Positions 36,579-45,154 of a DNA stretch of 64,000 bases are shown here, piece by piece. Made by a program: the position numbers and the translations under genes. Origin of the DNA: Moheibacter lacus (lineage in GTDB: Bacteria; Bacteroidota; Bacteroidia; Flavobacteriales; Weeksellaceae); assembly GCF_014042165.1 (NCBI RefSeq), contig NZ_JACDZE010000001.1:1510595-1574594 (forward strand). The letters are read 5' to 3'. The notes under the pieces were generated by a model that had not been told where the DNA came from, made no database searches, and was given only the letters and a program-made list of their open reading frames with translations. Each line of letters begins with the position of its first letter. Position 1 is the first letter of the stretch.

Positions 36579-38375
36579 ATGACGATTCTCCAACTATTTA
36601 AAAACCTTTGGCCCTATGTGAAACCTTACCGGTTTTTGGTTTTTGCGGCTTTATTTCTGACGTTAATCGGTTCGTTTACGGCGCAGGTAAATGCATTGAC
36701 GCTTCAGTATACGGTTGATGAGGTCAATAAATTGGTCGAATCTGGAAAAGGTTTGAATTCAGGTTTAAACATTTTGGTGACGATTTCCTTGATTTTGTTG
36801 GGAAAAGAAATCCTAAATGTCATCATCACGTTTGGACAGAAATTTTACGCTGAAAAATTACGGATCTATGTTTCGCGTGATTTAGCACAGGCCGTTGTCG
36901 ATAAAATTTTAACGTATCGGATGGCTTTTTATACAGCGACGGATAACGAATCGGGTAAGCTGCAAACAAGGATTGACAGAGGAATTGAGAGTTTAACGCG
37001 ATTGGTTCAAAATTTTTTCATCAATATTTTACCGCTATTTGCGAATTCTTTTATCGCCTTGATTTTAATGTTCAATGCCAATTTTTGGGTAGGATTTGTA
37101 GGATTGATGATCGTTCCGGTGTATATTTTTATAACGATCAAACAAGCGAAAACACTAAGTGGCTGGCGCCGAAATATGCGAAATTTCCGTGAAAGCAAAA
37201 GCCAGGGAATCGTCAATATCATTCAGTCTATAACGGTTATCAAGTCTTTTAATCGCGAAGAAATCGAGTCGGACAAACAAAATCAAATCCAATACGATTT
37301 GACCGAAAATCAATTGAAAACGCAAAAAACAGGCTTTTTATTTAACGGTGCCAAAACGTTCATCGAACAAATCGGAGTCGTGATCATCATCATTTTGACA
37401 GCTTATTTGGTTTTGGATGGCCAAATGAGCATCGGGATGATCATGTTTCACATTTTGTTGTTTGGCAATGTAACGGCGCCAATCGGTCAATTGCATCGGA
37501 TTTTTGATGAAATGAACGATGCGATGATTTATTCGGAAAGTTTCTTCGAAATCTTAAATGCGGACCATGAATCTGAACATTCAGGAACCTATAAGCCGGA
37601 AAAATTTGAAGGAAAATTTGAGTTAAAAAATGTAGATTTCGTTTATCCAAACGGAACGCAGGCGCTTTATGATGTGAACATGGAAATTCTGCCCAATAAA
37701 ATCACTGCGCTCGTAGGGCTAAGTGGGGCAGGGAAGAGTACGATTGTAAATTTGCTCGATAAATTCTACGAACCGACATCTGGCGAAATTTTACTCGATG
37801 GAATACCGCTTCGGGATTATGATACCCAATTTTTACGCAACAACATCGGTTTAGTGCTTCAAAAAAACCATATTTTTAGTGGGACGATTGAAGAAAACAT
37901 CCGTTATGGTAACCCAAATGCTTCAGTAGAATTGGTTCATGAAGCAGCCAAACAAGCTTACATTTATGACCAAGTCATGGATTTGCCAAATCAGTTTGAA
38001 AGCAACGCACTTTTGCTTTCCGGCGGGCAACAACAAAGAATTGCTATAGCGCGGATGTTTTTGAAAAATCCTCCGATTATCTTTCTGGATGAGCCCACGG
38101 CGAGTTTGGATGCCATCGCAACGGAGCAAATTAAGAACAGTTTGGATGCGATCAAAAAGAACCGAACGGTTGTGATCATTTCGCATAGCATTTCCCAAAT
38201 CATCGATTCCGATCGGATTTTTGCGATGGAGCATGGAAAGGTGGTGGAGTCTGGTTCACATGAAGAGATTTATAATCAAAATGGCGTATATAAAGGGATA
38301 TTTGATGCGATGGCGAGAAGTTTAAACATCGATAAAATCGCTAAAACCTTTGATGAAGAAGAAGAAAATTTTTAA
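36579..38375 (+). CDS. MsbA-like ABC exporter (fused permease and ATPase)
   Basis: This 598-residue half-transporter has an N-terminal six-helix exporter domain (about 15-310) and a C-terminal ATPase with Walker A GLSGAGKST, signature LLSGGQQQRIAIARM, Walker B PIIFLDEP, D-loop TASLD and switch His in VVIISHS. It should act as a homodimer exporting lipid, drug or peptide. Nothing fixes the substrate; MsbA-type lipid export is possible given the envelope genes nearby. The esterase gene starts 3 nt after its stop. Confidence 0.9.
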   Translation: MTILQLFKNLWPYVKPYRFLVFAALFLTLIGSFTAQVNALTLQYTVDEVNKLVESGKGLNSGLNILVTISLILLGKEILNVIITFGQKFYAEKLRIYVSRDLAQAVVDKILTYRMAFYTATDNESGKLQTRIDRGIESLTRLVQNFFINILPLFANSFIALILMFNANFWVGFVGLMIVPVYIFITIKQAKTLSGWRRNMRNFRESKSQGIVNIIQSITVIKSFNREEIESDKQNQIQYDLTENQLKTQKTGFLFNGAKTFIEQIGVVIIIILTAYLVLDGQMSIGMIMFHILLFGNVTAPIGQLHRIFDEMNDAMIYSESFFEILNADHESEHSGTYKPEKFEGKFELKNVDFVYPNGTQALYDVNMEILPNKITALVGLSGAGKSTIVNLLDKFYEPTSGEILLDGIPLRDYDTQFLRNNIGLVLQKNHIFSGTIEENIRYGNPNASVELVHEAAKQAYIYDQVMDLPNQFESNALLLSGGQQQRIAIARMFLKNPPIIFLDEPTASLDAIATEQIKNSLDAIKKNRTVVIISHSISQIIDSDRIFAMEHGKVVESGSHEEIYNQNGVYKGIFDAMARSLNIDKIAKTFDEEEENF

Positions 38376-38378
38376 AAA

Positions 38379-39029
38379 ATGAAAGAACTAAAAGGAATCC
38401 AATATTTGGAAAGGAAACCAAGGATTCAACTGGAGAGAAATCCATTGATTGTATTGATCCATGGTTATGGGAGCAATGAAGCGGATTTGTTCAGTTTTGC
38501 AGAAGATTTGCCGGACGAATTTCATGTGGTCAGCGTTCAAGGGATTCATGCATTAGCACCAGATATGTATGCTTGGTACGAAATTGATTTTGTGAACATG
38601 GAGAAATTTAACAATGTTCCGCAGGGAATAGAATCGAGGAATCAATTGGTGGAATTTATCGATGGATTTACGACTGAAAATCAATTGGACAAAGAAAATG
38701 TTTGGTTGTGTGGATTCAGTCAAGGGGCGATTTTGAGTTATGCTATTGCGCTCAATTTCCCTGAAAAAGTAAAACACATCGCTTGTTTAAGTGGTTATCC
38801 AGAGCCAAATTTCATCGGTGAATTTAATTTGGAATTGGATTATTCGCAATTGGATTTTTTCATTTCGCATGGTGTTGACGATATGGTGATTCCGGTGGAA
38901 TGGGGCAGAAAAGGCAATCCAATTTTGGACGAATTGGGTATCAAAAATGAATATCATGAATACAGAAGTGGACATGGAATTGTTCCGCAAAATTATTGGG
39001 ATCTGATGTCATGGATGAAGAAAAGTTGA
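38379..39029 (+). CDS. Alpha/beta hydrolase (phospholipase/carboxylesterase family)
   Basis: The 216-residue serine hydrolase has the nucleophile elbow GFSQG near residue 114, an oxyanion segment HGYGSNEADL, the Asp in HGVDDMVIP and the His in SGHGIVPQ. It resembles acyl-protein thioesterase/carboxylesterase-type enzymes (Abhydrolase_2). No signal is present, so it acts in the cytoplasm on a small ester. It begins 3 nt after the ABC exporter gene and is probably the last gene of that transcript. Confidence 0.87.
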   Translation: MKELKGIQYLERKPRIQLERNPLIVLIHGYGSNEADLFSFAEDLPDEFHVVSVQGIHALAPDMYAWYEIDFVNMEKFNNVPQGIESRNQLVEFIDGFTTENQLDKENVWLCGFSQGAILSYAIALNFPEKVKHIACLSGYPEPNFIGEFNLELDYSQLDFFISHGVDDMVIPVEWGRKGNPILDELGIKNEYHEYRSGHGIVPQNYWDLMSWMKKS

Positions 39030-39056
39030 AAGAATTCTAAATTTTAAATTTTGAAT

Positions 39057-39089
39057 TTTGAATGATTCCCAATTCGATTCTTAACTTTG
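39057..39089 (+). promoter_or_regulatory. Flavobacterial-type promoter of pdxA
   Basis: TTTG (39057-39060) and TAACTTTG (39082-39089), 21 nt apart, match both consensus boxes. The leader to the pdxA ATG would be about 13 nt. Confidence 0.65.
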
Positions 39090-39108
39090 TAAATTATTAT
39101 TAGAATAC

Positions 39109-40173
39109 ATGAATCCACAAGAACAAAAACCCAAAGTAGCGATTTCAGTAGGCGATATCAATGGAATTGGTTACGAAGTAATCGTAAAGGCTTTGGCTGA
39201 TAAAAATATATTGGATTTTTTCACGCCGGTTATCTTTGGTTCGACCAAACATTTGAATTTCTTTCGAAATCAATTGAAAGATGAAACCATACAGTTTTTT
39301 GGGATCAATTCTGCCGATAAGGCCGTCGAAAAGAAAATCAATGTGGTGAATTTATGGAAAGAACCAGCGCAAATGGAGTTTGGGAATGCGACGGAGACTT
39401 CCGGTCAAATGGCTTTTGAATCGCTAGAAGCAGCAGCAGCTTCCGTAAAAAATGGAGACTGTGATGTGCTGGTTACCGCGCCAATCAATAAAAAGAATAT
39501 CCAGTCTAAAGCCTTTAATTTCCCCGGTCATACCGAATATTTAGGAGAAGTCTGGGGTGGAAAACCTTTGATGTTTTTGGTGACGGAGTCCTTAAAAGTC
39601 AGTCTGGTGACCCAACATATTCCACTCAAAGATGTGGCTCAAAAAATTTCCAAAGAAGCGATCGTAGAAAAGGTAAATGCTTTGAATGATTCGTTGAAAA
39701 TGGATTTTGGAGTGCGGAAGCCTAAAATTGCCGTTTTGGGATTGAATCCTCATTCGGGAGACAATGGCTTACTAGGGCAAGAAGAGCAAGAAATCATCAT
39801 TCCGGCGATCCAATCGCTTTATGAAAAAGGGATGTTGGTGTTTGGACCGTATGCAGCCGATAGTTTTTTCACCCCGTCTAACATAGGATCTTTTGATGCT
39901 GTACTTGGGATGTACCATGATCAAGCCTTGATTCCGTTTAAAACTTTGTGTTTTGAAGAAGGCGTGAATTATACCGCTTCTCTTCCTTATGTGCGAACTT
40001 CACCGGATCATGGCGTTGCTTATGATATTGCAGGTAAAGGCATAGCTGACGAAACTTCTTTCCGAGAAGCGATTTATATGGCGGTTAATGTTTTCCAAAA
40101 ACGAGCCGAATACAAAGAATTGACTTCAAATGTTCTTAAAACCAGAGAATTAAAGCCGGAAAGAGAACGATGA
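39109..40173 (+). CDS. pdxA: 4-hydroxythreonine-4-phosphate dehydrogenase PdxA
   Basis: PdxA oxidises 4-phosphohydroxy-L-threonine in the DXP-dependent pyridoxal phosphate pathway. The 354-residue protein shows the N-terminal SVGDINGIGYEV, APINKKNI, the metal-ligand regions FPGHTEYLGE, LNPHSGDNGLLGQEE and MYHDQALIPFK, and the NAD site TSPDHGVAYDIAGKG. Length is normal. It has its own promoter. The yceD-rpmF unit follows after 86 nt, with its own promoter. Confidence 0.96.
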   Translation: MNPQEQKPKVAISVGDINGIGYEVIVKALADKNILDFFTPVIFGSTKHLNFFRNQLKDETIQFFGINSADKAVEKKINVVNLWKEPAQMEFGNATETSGQMAFESLEAAAASVKNGDCDVLVTAPINKKNIQSKAFNFPGHTEYLGEVWGGKPLMFLVTESLKVSLVTQHIPLKDVAQKISKEAIVEKVNALNDSLKMDFGVRKPKIAVLGLNPHSGDNGLLGQEEQEIIIPAIQSLYEKGMLVFGPYAADSFFTPSNIGSFDAVLGMYHDQALIPFKTLCFEEGVNYTASLPYVRTSPDHGVAYDIAGKGIADETSFREAIYMAVNVFQKRAEYKELTSNVLKTRELKPERER

Positions 40174-40214
40174 ATTTAAAAATTCGATTGAATTAAATTT
40201 TTAATGAAAAACCT

Positions 40215-40244
40215 CTTGTTTTTCAACAAGATGTAGTATATTTG
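40215..40244 (+). promoter_or_regulatory. Promoter of yceD-rpmF with an overlapping dyad
   Basis: TTG (40216-40218) is followed after 18 nt by TATATTTG (40237-40244), an exact -7 box 16 nt before the yceD ATG. A 6-bp dyad CTTGTT/AACAAG (40215-40220 and 40225-40230) covers the -33 box and the spacer and could be an operator. Confidence 0.6.
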
Positions 40245-40259
40245 CCACCCGTTTGCGTT

Positions 40260-40814
40260 ATGGAGAAGTTGAGGTATTATAGTGTTTCCTTTGCAGGTTT
40301 GAGTTTGGGAGTGCATGACTTTGAATTTCAAATAGCGCAGCCGTTCTTTGATTTGTTTGAATTTGAGCAAGATTTTGAGCATCCTGAATTGAAACTTCAG
40401 TTGAAATTGGACAAAAAGAACAATTTTTTGGAATTGTTTTTTGATCTGTCCGGAACCATTGAAGTAAATTGCGATTTGACCAATGAGCCTTATCGTGAAG
40501 AAATTCAGGGAGCGTCTGAAGTTATCGTAAAGTTTGGAGAAGAATTTGACGATTCAGATGATGAAGTTTGGGTGATCCCGAGAGGAGAGCATCAAATCAA
40601 TATCGCTCAAATGGTCTATGAAATGACGATTTTGGCTTTGCCCAATAAACGCATTCATCCAGATGTAGCATCAGGAAAAAGCCATTCTGAAATGTTAGAA
40701 TTGCTTGAGCAATATGGTTTACAAGAGGATGGAGAGACAGCAATCGATTTAAACGAAGAAGAAAATGACCCGAGATGGGAAGCATTGAAAAAATTAAAAA
40801 ACAATAATAACTGA
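40260..40814 (+). CDS. yceD: YceD/DUF177 family protein
   Basis: The protein is about 184 residues with start MEKLRYYSVSF at 40260; a TTG 18 nt upstream lies inside the -7 box and is rejected. It shows the DUF177 core with EVNCDLTNEPYREEI and a long acidic tail (ENDPRWEALKKLKNN). The family is genetically tied to rpmF almost everywhere and is linked to 23S rRNA maturation in other bacteria and plastids. Here it precedes rpmF by 14 nt. Confidence 0.88.
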   Translation: MEKLRYYSVSFAGLSLGVHDFEFQIAQPFFDLFEFEQDFEHPELKLQLKLDKKNNFLELFFDLSGTIEVNCDLTNEPYREEIQGASEVIVKFGEEFDDSDDEVWVIPRGEHQINIAQMVYEMTILALPNKRIHPDVASGKSHSEMLELLEQYGLQEDGETAIDLNEEENDPRWEALKKLKNNNN

Positions 40815-40828
40815 TAATAATTTAAGTT

Positions 40829-41029
40829 ATGGCACATCCTAAGAGACGTCAGTCCACAACCAGAAGAGATAAACGTAGAACGCACTACAAAATTGAAGCT
40901 CCACAAATTGCTGTAGACAAAGCAACAGGTGAAGCACACCTTTACCACAGAGCTTACTGGCTAGACGGTAAAATGTACTACAGAGGGAAAGTGGTTATGG
41001 AAAAAAACCAAAGTGAAGAAGTAGAATAA
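40829..41029 (+). CDS. rpmF: Ribosomal protein L32 (zinc-free type)
   Basis: This 66-residue basic protein of the 50S subunit starts [17 protein letters not shown], the standard L32 N-terminus. It contains no cysteine, so it lacks the two CxxC pairs of zinc-binding L32 and is the zinc-independent form. It follows yceD by 14 nt in the usual order. A terminator starts about 14 nt after the stop and divides it from accB. Confidence 0.96.
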   Translation: MAHPKRRQSTTRRDKRRTHYKIEAPQIAVDKATGEAHLYHRAYWLDGKMYYRGKVVMEKNQSEEVE

Positions 41030-41042
41030 TTACTTCTTGAAG

Positions 41043-41094
41043 AAAATTGAAAAGCTGTTTCTGAAAATTTGGGGGCAGCTTTTTCAATTTTTTT
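41043..41094 (+). terminator. Intrinsic terminator after rpmF
   Basis: A long, slightly bulged stem formed by AAATTGAAAAGCTG (41044-41057) and CAGCTTTTTCAATTT (41076-41090) is followed by more T. It shows that the bases before 41145 are not coding, although the frame is open. Confidence 0.75.
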
Positions 41095-41144
41095 ATACAT
41101 TTGATACTTACACCCAAATTTTTTGCAAAAAAAAAGAATTCATT

Positions 41145-41627
41145 ATGGACATTAGAGAAATACAAAACCTAATCAAATTTGTTTCAAAATCAGACGTTGC
41201 AGAAGTCAATTTGAAACTGAAAGATATCGAAATCAAAATTAAAAACGTGGGTAGCCAAACGGTAACCTATGCTGCTCAACCTATGATGCAACCTCAAATG
41301 CCGGTTGCTGCTCCTGCTGCACAAGCTGCTGCTCCAGCTACTACTTCGGCTGATAAGCCAGTAGAAACCGCAGAGGACAATTCTAAATATGTAACGGTAA
41401 AATCACCTATGATCGGAACTTTCTATAGGTCATCTGGACCTGGAAAAGATCCGTTTGTTGCTGTTGGTGATACTGTTTCTTCAGGAAGTGTTTTATGTAT
41501 AGTTGAAGCGATGAAGTTGTTCAATGAAATCGAATCTGAAGTTTCCGGTAAAATCGTGAAAATTTTGGTAGATGATGCAACACCGATTGAGTACGACCAA
41601 CCATTGTTCTTAATCGATCCATCTTAA
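41145..41627 (+). CDS. accB: Acetyl-CoA carboxylase biotin carboxyl carrier protein
   Basis: AccB carries the biotin that shuttles carboxyl groups in malonyl-CoA synthesis. I start it at the ATG at 41145 (MDIREIQNLIKF, the usual N-terminus), giving 160 residues; the open frame back to 41037 runs through the rpmF terminator and is not coding. An N-terminal helical part is followed by an Ala/Pro/Gln-rich linker (about 43-75) and the biotinyl domain with Lys124 in EAMKL. accC follows after 63 nt. Confidence 0.95.
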   Translation: MDIREIQNLIKFVSKSDVAEVNLKLKDIEIKIKNVGSQTVTYAAQPMMQPQMPVAAPAAQAAAPATTSADKPVETAEDNSKYVTVKSPMIGTFYRSSGPGKDPFVAVGDTVSSGSVLCIVEAMKLFNEIESEVSGKIVKILVDDATPIEYDQPLFLIDPS

Positions 41628-41628
41628 T

Positions 41629-41682
41629 AAATTATGAATTTTGAATTCAATTCAATTCATAAAAATTATTCATTCATAATTT
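41629..41682. repeat. 11-bp inverted repeat between accB and accC
   Basis: AAATTATGAAT (41629-41639) is the reverse complement of 41672-41682. The AT-rich spacer repeats GAATTCAATTCAATT. No T run follows, so termination before accC is not expected. Confidence 0.6.
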
Positions 41683-41690
41683 AGAAAACG

Positions 41691-43058
41691 ATGTTTAAAA
41701 AAATACTAATTGCCAACCGGGGAGAGATTGCCATGCGCGTGATCAGAACTGCAAAAGAAATGGGAATCAAAACCGTTGCGGTTTATTCGACCGCTGATCG
41801 TGATTCTTTACATGTTCGATTTGCAGATGAAGCCGTTTGTATAGGACCTCCGGCCAGTTCAGAGTCCTATTTGAAGATTGCCAATATCATCGCAGCAGCT
41901 GAAATCACAGATGCAGATGCCATCCATCCCGGATATGGATTTCTTTCAGAGAACGCCAAATTTTCCAAAACTTGTAAAGACAACGGAATTAAATTCATAG
42001 GCGCTTCACCTGAACATATCGACAAAATGGGTGATAAAGCAACTGCCAAAGCTACCATGATCCAAGCAGGCGTTCCAGTTGTTCCGGGCTCAGAAGGGAT
42101 TTTGAAAGATTATGCTGATGCAAAGAAAATCGCCAAAAAAATAGGCTATCCTGTGATGATCAAAGCCACAGCTGGTGGTGGAGGAAAAGGGATGCGTGCG
42201 GTTTGGTCTGAAAAAGAATTGGAAAAACACTTCGAATCTGCCGTTCAAGAAGCGACTGCAGCATTTGGAAACGGTGGGATGTACATGGAGAAATTGATCG
42301 AAGAACCCCGCCATATCGAAATCCAAATCGCCGGAGACTCAAGAGGAAAGGCTTGTCATTTGTCTGAAAGAGATTGTTCTGTACAGCGCCGTCATCAGAA
42401 ATTGGTAGAAGAAACACCTTCACCGTTTATGACACCGGAATTGCGTGAGAAAATGGGTGATGCAGCTGTGAAAGCAGCAGAATTCATCGGATATGAAGGA
42501 GTCGGTACTGTGGAGTTTCTTGTAGATAAAAATGGAGATTTCTACTTCATGGAAATGAATACCCGTATCCAAGTTGAACATCCAATCACCGAACAAGTAA
42601 TCGACTATGATTTGATCAAAGAACAAATTCTTTTGGCTGCAGGTCAACCGATTACAGGAAAAAATTATTTCCCGAAATTGCACTCGATCGAATGTCGAAT
42701 CAATGCAGAAGATCCTTACAATGGATTCCGTCCTTCTCCGGGTATGATTACCAATATCAATATTCCGGGAGGTCATGGAGTGCGTGTAGATACGCATGTT
42801 TATGCAGGTTACCAAATTCCGCCTTATTATGATTCTATGATTGCGAAATTGATCGTGACTTCTCAATCGCGTGAAGAATCTTTGGCCAAAATGAAAAGAG
42901 CTTTGGATGAATTCTATATCGAAGGCATCAAAACAACAGTTCCATTTCATCGTCAATTGATGGATGACCCTGAATTTCAGAAAGGAAATTATACCACGAA
43001 ATTTATGGAAACATTTGAATTGGATCCAAGCTATGCGGATTCCTTTTCAGAATTATAA
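41691..43058 (+). CDS. accC: Acetyl-CoA carboxylase biotin carboxylase
   Basis: AccC carboxylates the biotin on AccB using ATP and bicarbonate. The 455-residue protein has the N-terminal [20 protein letters not shown], the ATP-grasp loop AGGGGKGMR, the EEPRHIEIQ and [15 protein letters not shown] blocks and [14 protein letters not shown], all at normal positions. It lies 63 nt after accB and is followed by a strong terminator. Confidence 0.97.
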   Translation: MFKKILIANRGEIAMRVIRTAKEMGIKTVAVYSTADRDSLHVRFADEAVCIGPPASSESYLKIANIIAAAEITDADAIHPGYGFLSENAKFSKTCKDNGIKFIGASPEHIDKMGDKATAKATMIQAGVPVVPGSEGILKDYADAKKIAKKIGYPVMIKATAGGGGKGMRAVWSEKELEKHFESAVQEATAAFGNGGMYMEKLIEEPRHIEIQIAGDSRGKACHLSERDCSVQRRHQKLVEETPSPFMTPELREKMGDAAVKAAEFIGYEGVGTVEFLVDKNGDFYFMEMNTRIQVEHPITEQVIDYDLIKEQILLAAGQPITGKNYFPKLHSIECRINAEDPYNGFRPSPGMITNINIPGGHGVRVDTHVYAGYQIPPYYDSMIAKLIVTSQSREESLAKMKRALDEFYIEGIKTTVPFHRQLMDDPEFQKGNYTTKFMETFELDPSYADSFSEL

Positions 43059-43074
43059 ATAGTAAAAAATTAGC

Positions 43075-43107
43075 AAAAGCCGGATGAGTAAATCGTCCGG
43101 CTTTTTT
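43075..43107 (+). terminator. Intrinsic terminator after accC
   Basis: A 10-bp stem AAAAGCCGGA/TCCGGCTTTT with an 11-nt loop runs into further T. It lies 16 nt after the stop. Confidence 0.9.
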
Positions 43108-43133
43108 ATTTTGATTTTAACTTATTCTAAATA

Positions 43134-43158
43134 TAAATAATTGAAATACAATTATTTA
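43134..43158. repeat. 10-bp inverted repeat upstream of the twin-cysteine-module gene
   Basis: TAAATAATTG (43134-43143) and CAATTATTTA (43149-43158) form a perfect dyad with a 5-nt centre. It lies about 36 nt upstream of a TACATTTG box (43194-43201) and could be an operator. Confidence 0.65.
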
Positions 43159-43193
43159 AAATTAATCTTTCTAAGTTTTGCCTTACATTTGAA

Positions 43194-43201
43194 TTACAAA
43201 A
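43194..43201 (+). promoter_or_regulatory. Probable -7 element of the twin-cysteine-module gene
   Basis: TACATTTG matches TAnnTTTG exactly, 10 nt before the ATG. The -33 box is not clear and the leader would be very short. Confidence 0.4.
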
Positions 43202-43211
43202 ATGAAACGCC

Positions 43212-43460
43212 ATGAAAGTAAAATTAGCCCAATGCTGCGGAAATTGTGAACATTTTATCAATGGACAACTTTGTGCCGTACAAGAGATCGTTGTAAGTGA
43301 AAATCAAGTGTGTGAAGCCTATACGTTCAAACCGGTGTTGCATCGCGAAGATGATTGTTTGAAATGCTCAAAATTCCAAACGACCAACTGTGCCCATCCT
43401 GCAAAAGCAAGTGAAGGTATCATGTGTACCGTTTGGCTTCCAAGAATGGGACAGGTTTAA
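43212..43460 (+). CDS. Small protein with two four-cysteine modules, function unknown
   Basis: This 82-residue soluble protein has nine cysteines. Eight fall into two copies of the pattern C-x2-C-x7/8-C-x11/12-C: Cys9, 12, 21, 34 and Cys49, 52, 60, 72; Cys8 is extra. In both copies the second Cys is followed by two residues and Phe (CEHF, CSKF), so the gene looks like an internal duplication. Four cysteines per module suit binding of one Zn or Fe ion each. It is monocistronic, with terminators on both sides and an inverted repeat upstream. I do not recognise a named family. Confidence 0.7.
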   Translation: MKVKLAQCCGNCEHFINGQLCAVQEIVVSENQVCEAYTFKPVLHREDDCLKCSKFQTTNCAHPAKASEGIMCTVWLPRMGQV

Positions 43461-43486
43461 ACTCCTAATTGTTTTTATTTACATGG

Positions 43487-43516
43487 AAAGGGAAATCAAA
43501 AAGGTTTCCCTTTTTT
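43487..43516 (+). terminator. Intrinsic terminator after the twin-cysteine-module gene
   Basis: A 9-bp stem AAAGGGAAA/TTTCCCTTT is followed by three more T. It lies 27 nt after the stop and ends 7 nt before the convergent MATE gene stop. Confidence 0.85.
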
Positions 43517-43522
43517 GTTGTT

Positions 43523-44947
43523 CTAGACTTTCACTTTTTTCCATTTTCCTTTTCTAAATAAAATTATTCCGGCAATGGAAATAGCGGTTTCTGCAATCGG
43601 GATGGCTAAAAACACACCCATTTCATCTAGGTCAAAATACTGAGCCAAAACGTATGCGAGCGGAATTTGTAAAAACCAAAATCCAAATAGATTGATCCAA
43701 GTTGGTGTCCAAGTATCACCTGAACCGTTAAAAGCATTGACCATCACCATCCCGATTCCATAGAAAACGTATCCGCAACTCATGATGAAGATCGCTTGTT
43801 TGGCAACCTGTACCACTTCCAAATCATTGGTGAAATACGGCATGATATTTCCGGCAAATAAAAAGGTGAGTATCATGATGATGCTCATGTAAACAACATT
43901 AAATCTCGCCGTTAGGAAAACCGACTTTGTTGCTCTTTCTAATTGGTTTGCGCCCATGTTTTGTCCAACTAGAGTTGCAGCTGCATTACTCAGTCCCCAA
44001 GCCGGAAGCATGAAAAACATCATGATCCTTAAAGCGGTTTGGTAGCCTGCAGATGCTTCGTCTCCACCGGACTCTGCAACCAATTTGGCAAGTACGATCC
44101 AACTACAAGAAGCAATCACAAACTGCATCACAGCCGGTGCAGCTATTTTGATGATCGATCTAATTTGTTCCCAATCCGGTAAGAATTGATGGAGTTTGAT
44201 TTGTAAAGATTTGGAATTAAAAAACAAATGATAGCACTGATAAATGACACCGATGCTTCTTCCAGTTGTGGTTGCAATAGCTGCTCCGGTCAAACCCCAA
44301 CCTTCAAAATTCCCAATTCCCATCACAAAAATTGGTGCGAGGATGATGTTGCATAAATTGGCAATCCAAAGACTTTTCATAGCAATCGCAGCATTTCCTG
44401 TTCCTCGGAAAATTCCATTGATCAGAAAAAGCAATACGATGCTGATGCTTCCGCCCATCATGATTTGGACAAATGTTTTTCCATATTCGGCCGAAGCCTC
44501 TGAAGAACCCATCAATAATAGGATTTCCTTTGCGTAAATCACGCCCAAAATGCTTAATAACAAATTAATGCAAAACGAAATCAATAAGGTTTGGGCGCCG
44601 GCTTTGGCGGCGGCTTCCGGATTCTTTTCACCAATTCGTCTCGCCACAATAGCCGTTACAGCCATACTTAGTCCGATGCATAGCGAATAGATGATTGTCA
44701 ATACGGATTCCGTAAGTCCGACCGTTTGAACAGCAAAACTGCTGTTTTCCAAATGTCCGACGAGATAAAGGTCGACCAATGCAAATACCGATTCCAATAC
44801 CATTTCCAACATCATCGGGATAGCCAATAAAATCACGGCTTTGTTGAGATTTCCTTTGGTATAATCAAATTCTGCTTCTCCTTTTAAAGATTGGAGAATC
44901 AATTTGAAATAATGGGTGAATTTTTCTTTTTGATAAATGGATGACAT
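43523..44947 (-). CDS. MATE-family multidrug efflux transporter
   Basis: This 474-residue inner-membrane antiporter has about twelve helices in two related halves of the MATE fold (PMMLEMVLESVFALVDLYLVG in the first, APAVMQFVIASCSWIVLAKLVAESG in the second). It should export cationic drugs or metabolites in exchange for Na+ or H+. There is a soluble N-terminal tail of about 30 residues. It is single on the minus strand, with a TAAATTTG promoter-like box about 100 nt upstream (45049-45056). The substrate cannot be told. Confidence 0.92.
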   Translation of the reverse strand: MSSIYQKEKFTHYFKLILQSLKGEAEFDYTKGNLNKAVILLAIPMMLEMVLESVFALVDLYLVGHLENSSFAVQTVGLTESVLTIIYSLCIGLSMAVTAIVARRIGEKNPEAAAKAGAQTLLISFCINLLLSILGVIYAKEILLLMGSSEASAEYGKTFVQIMMGGSISIVLLFLINGIFRGTGNAAIAMKSLWIANLCNIILAPIFVMGIGNFEGWGLTGAAIATTTGRSIGVIYQCYHLFFNSKSLQIKLHQFLPDWEQIRSIIKIAAPAVMQFVIASCSWIVLAKLVAESGGDEASAGYQTALRIMMFFMLPAWGLSNAAATLVGQNMGANQLERATKSVFLTARFNVVYMSIIMILTFLFAGNIMPYFTNDLEVVQVAKQAIFIMSCGYVFYGIGMVMVNAFNGSGDTWTPTWINLFGFWFLQIPLAYVLAQYFDLDEMGVFLAIPIAETAISIAGIILFRKGKWKKVKV

Positions 44948-45090
44948 AAAAAATAGCTTAAATTGAAAAATGAAATTGGTTTTCCTAGGTATAATTCTTA
45001 CGCAAAGAATCCTATAGCTATTATTTCCATGATATTGATTTGAAAAAGCAAATTTAGAATAAAATGTAAAAAGTAGATTGACTTTTAAGA

Positions 45091-45124
45091 AAATAAAAAA
45101 GATCCTTATTTCTAAGAATCTTTT
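45091..45124 (-). terminator. Intrinsic terminator after the M48 protease gene
   Basis: On the minus strand a 12-bp stem with one G-T pair (45097-45108 with 45113-45124), closed by a GAAA tetraloop, runs into T. It lies 30 nt after the stop. Confidence 0.85.
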
Positions 45125-45154
45125 ACGTTTTATAGTTTACATTATACAATTGTA

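Noticed and set aside
41037-41144. Extension of accB upstream of 41145
   Set aside because: The extension runs through the rpmF terminator and lacks family similarity; MDIREIQNLI is the usual N-terminus.
42420-42956. Open frame of 178 codons antisense to accC
   Set aside because: accC is certain from its motifs over the whole stretch; the antisense product has no recognisable domain or promoter.
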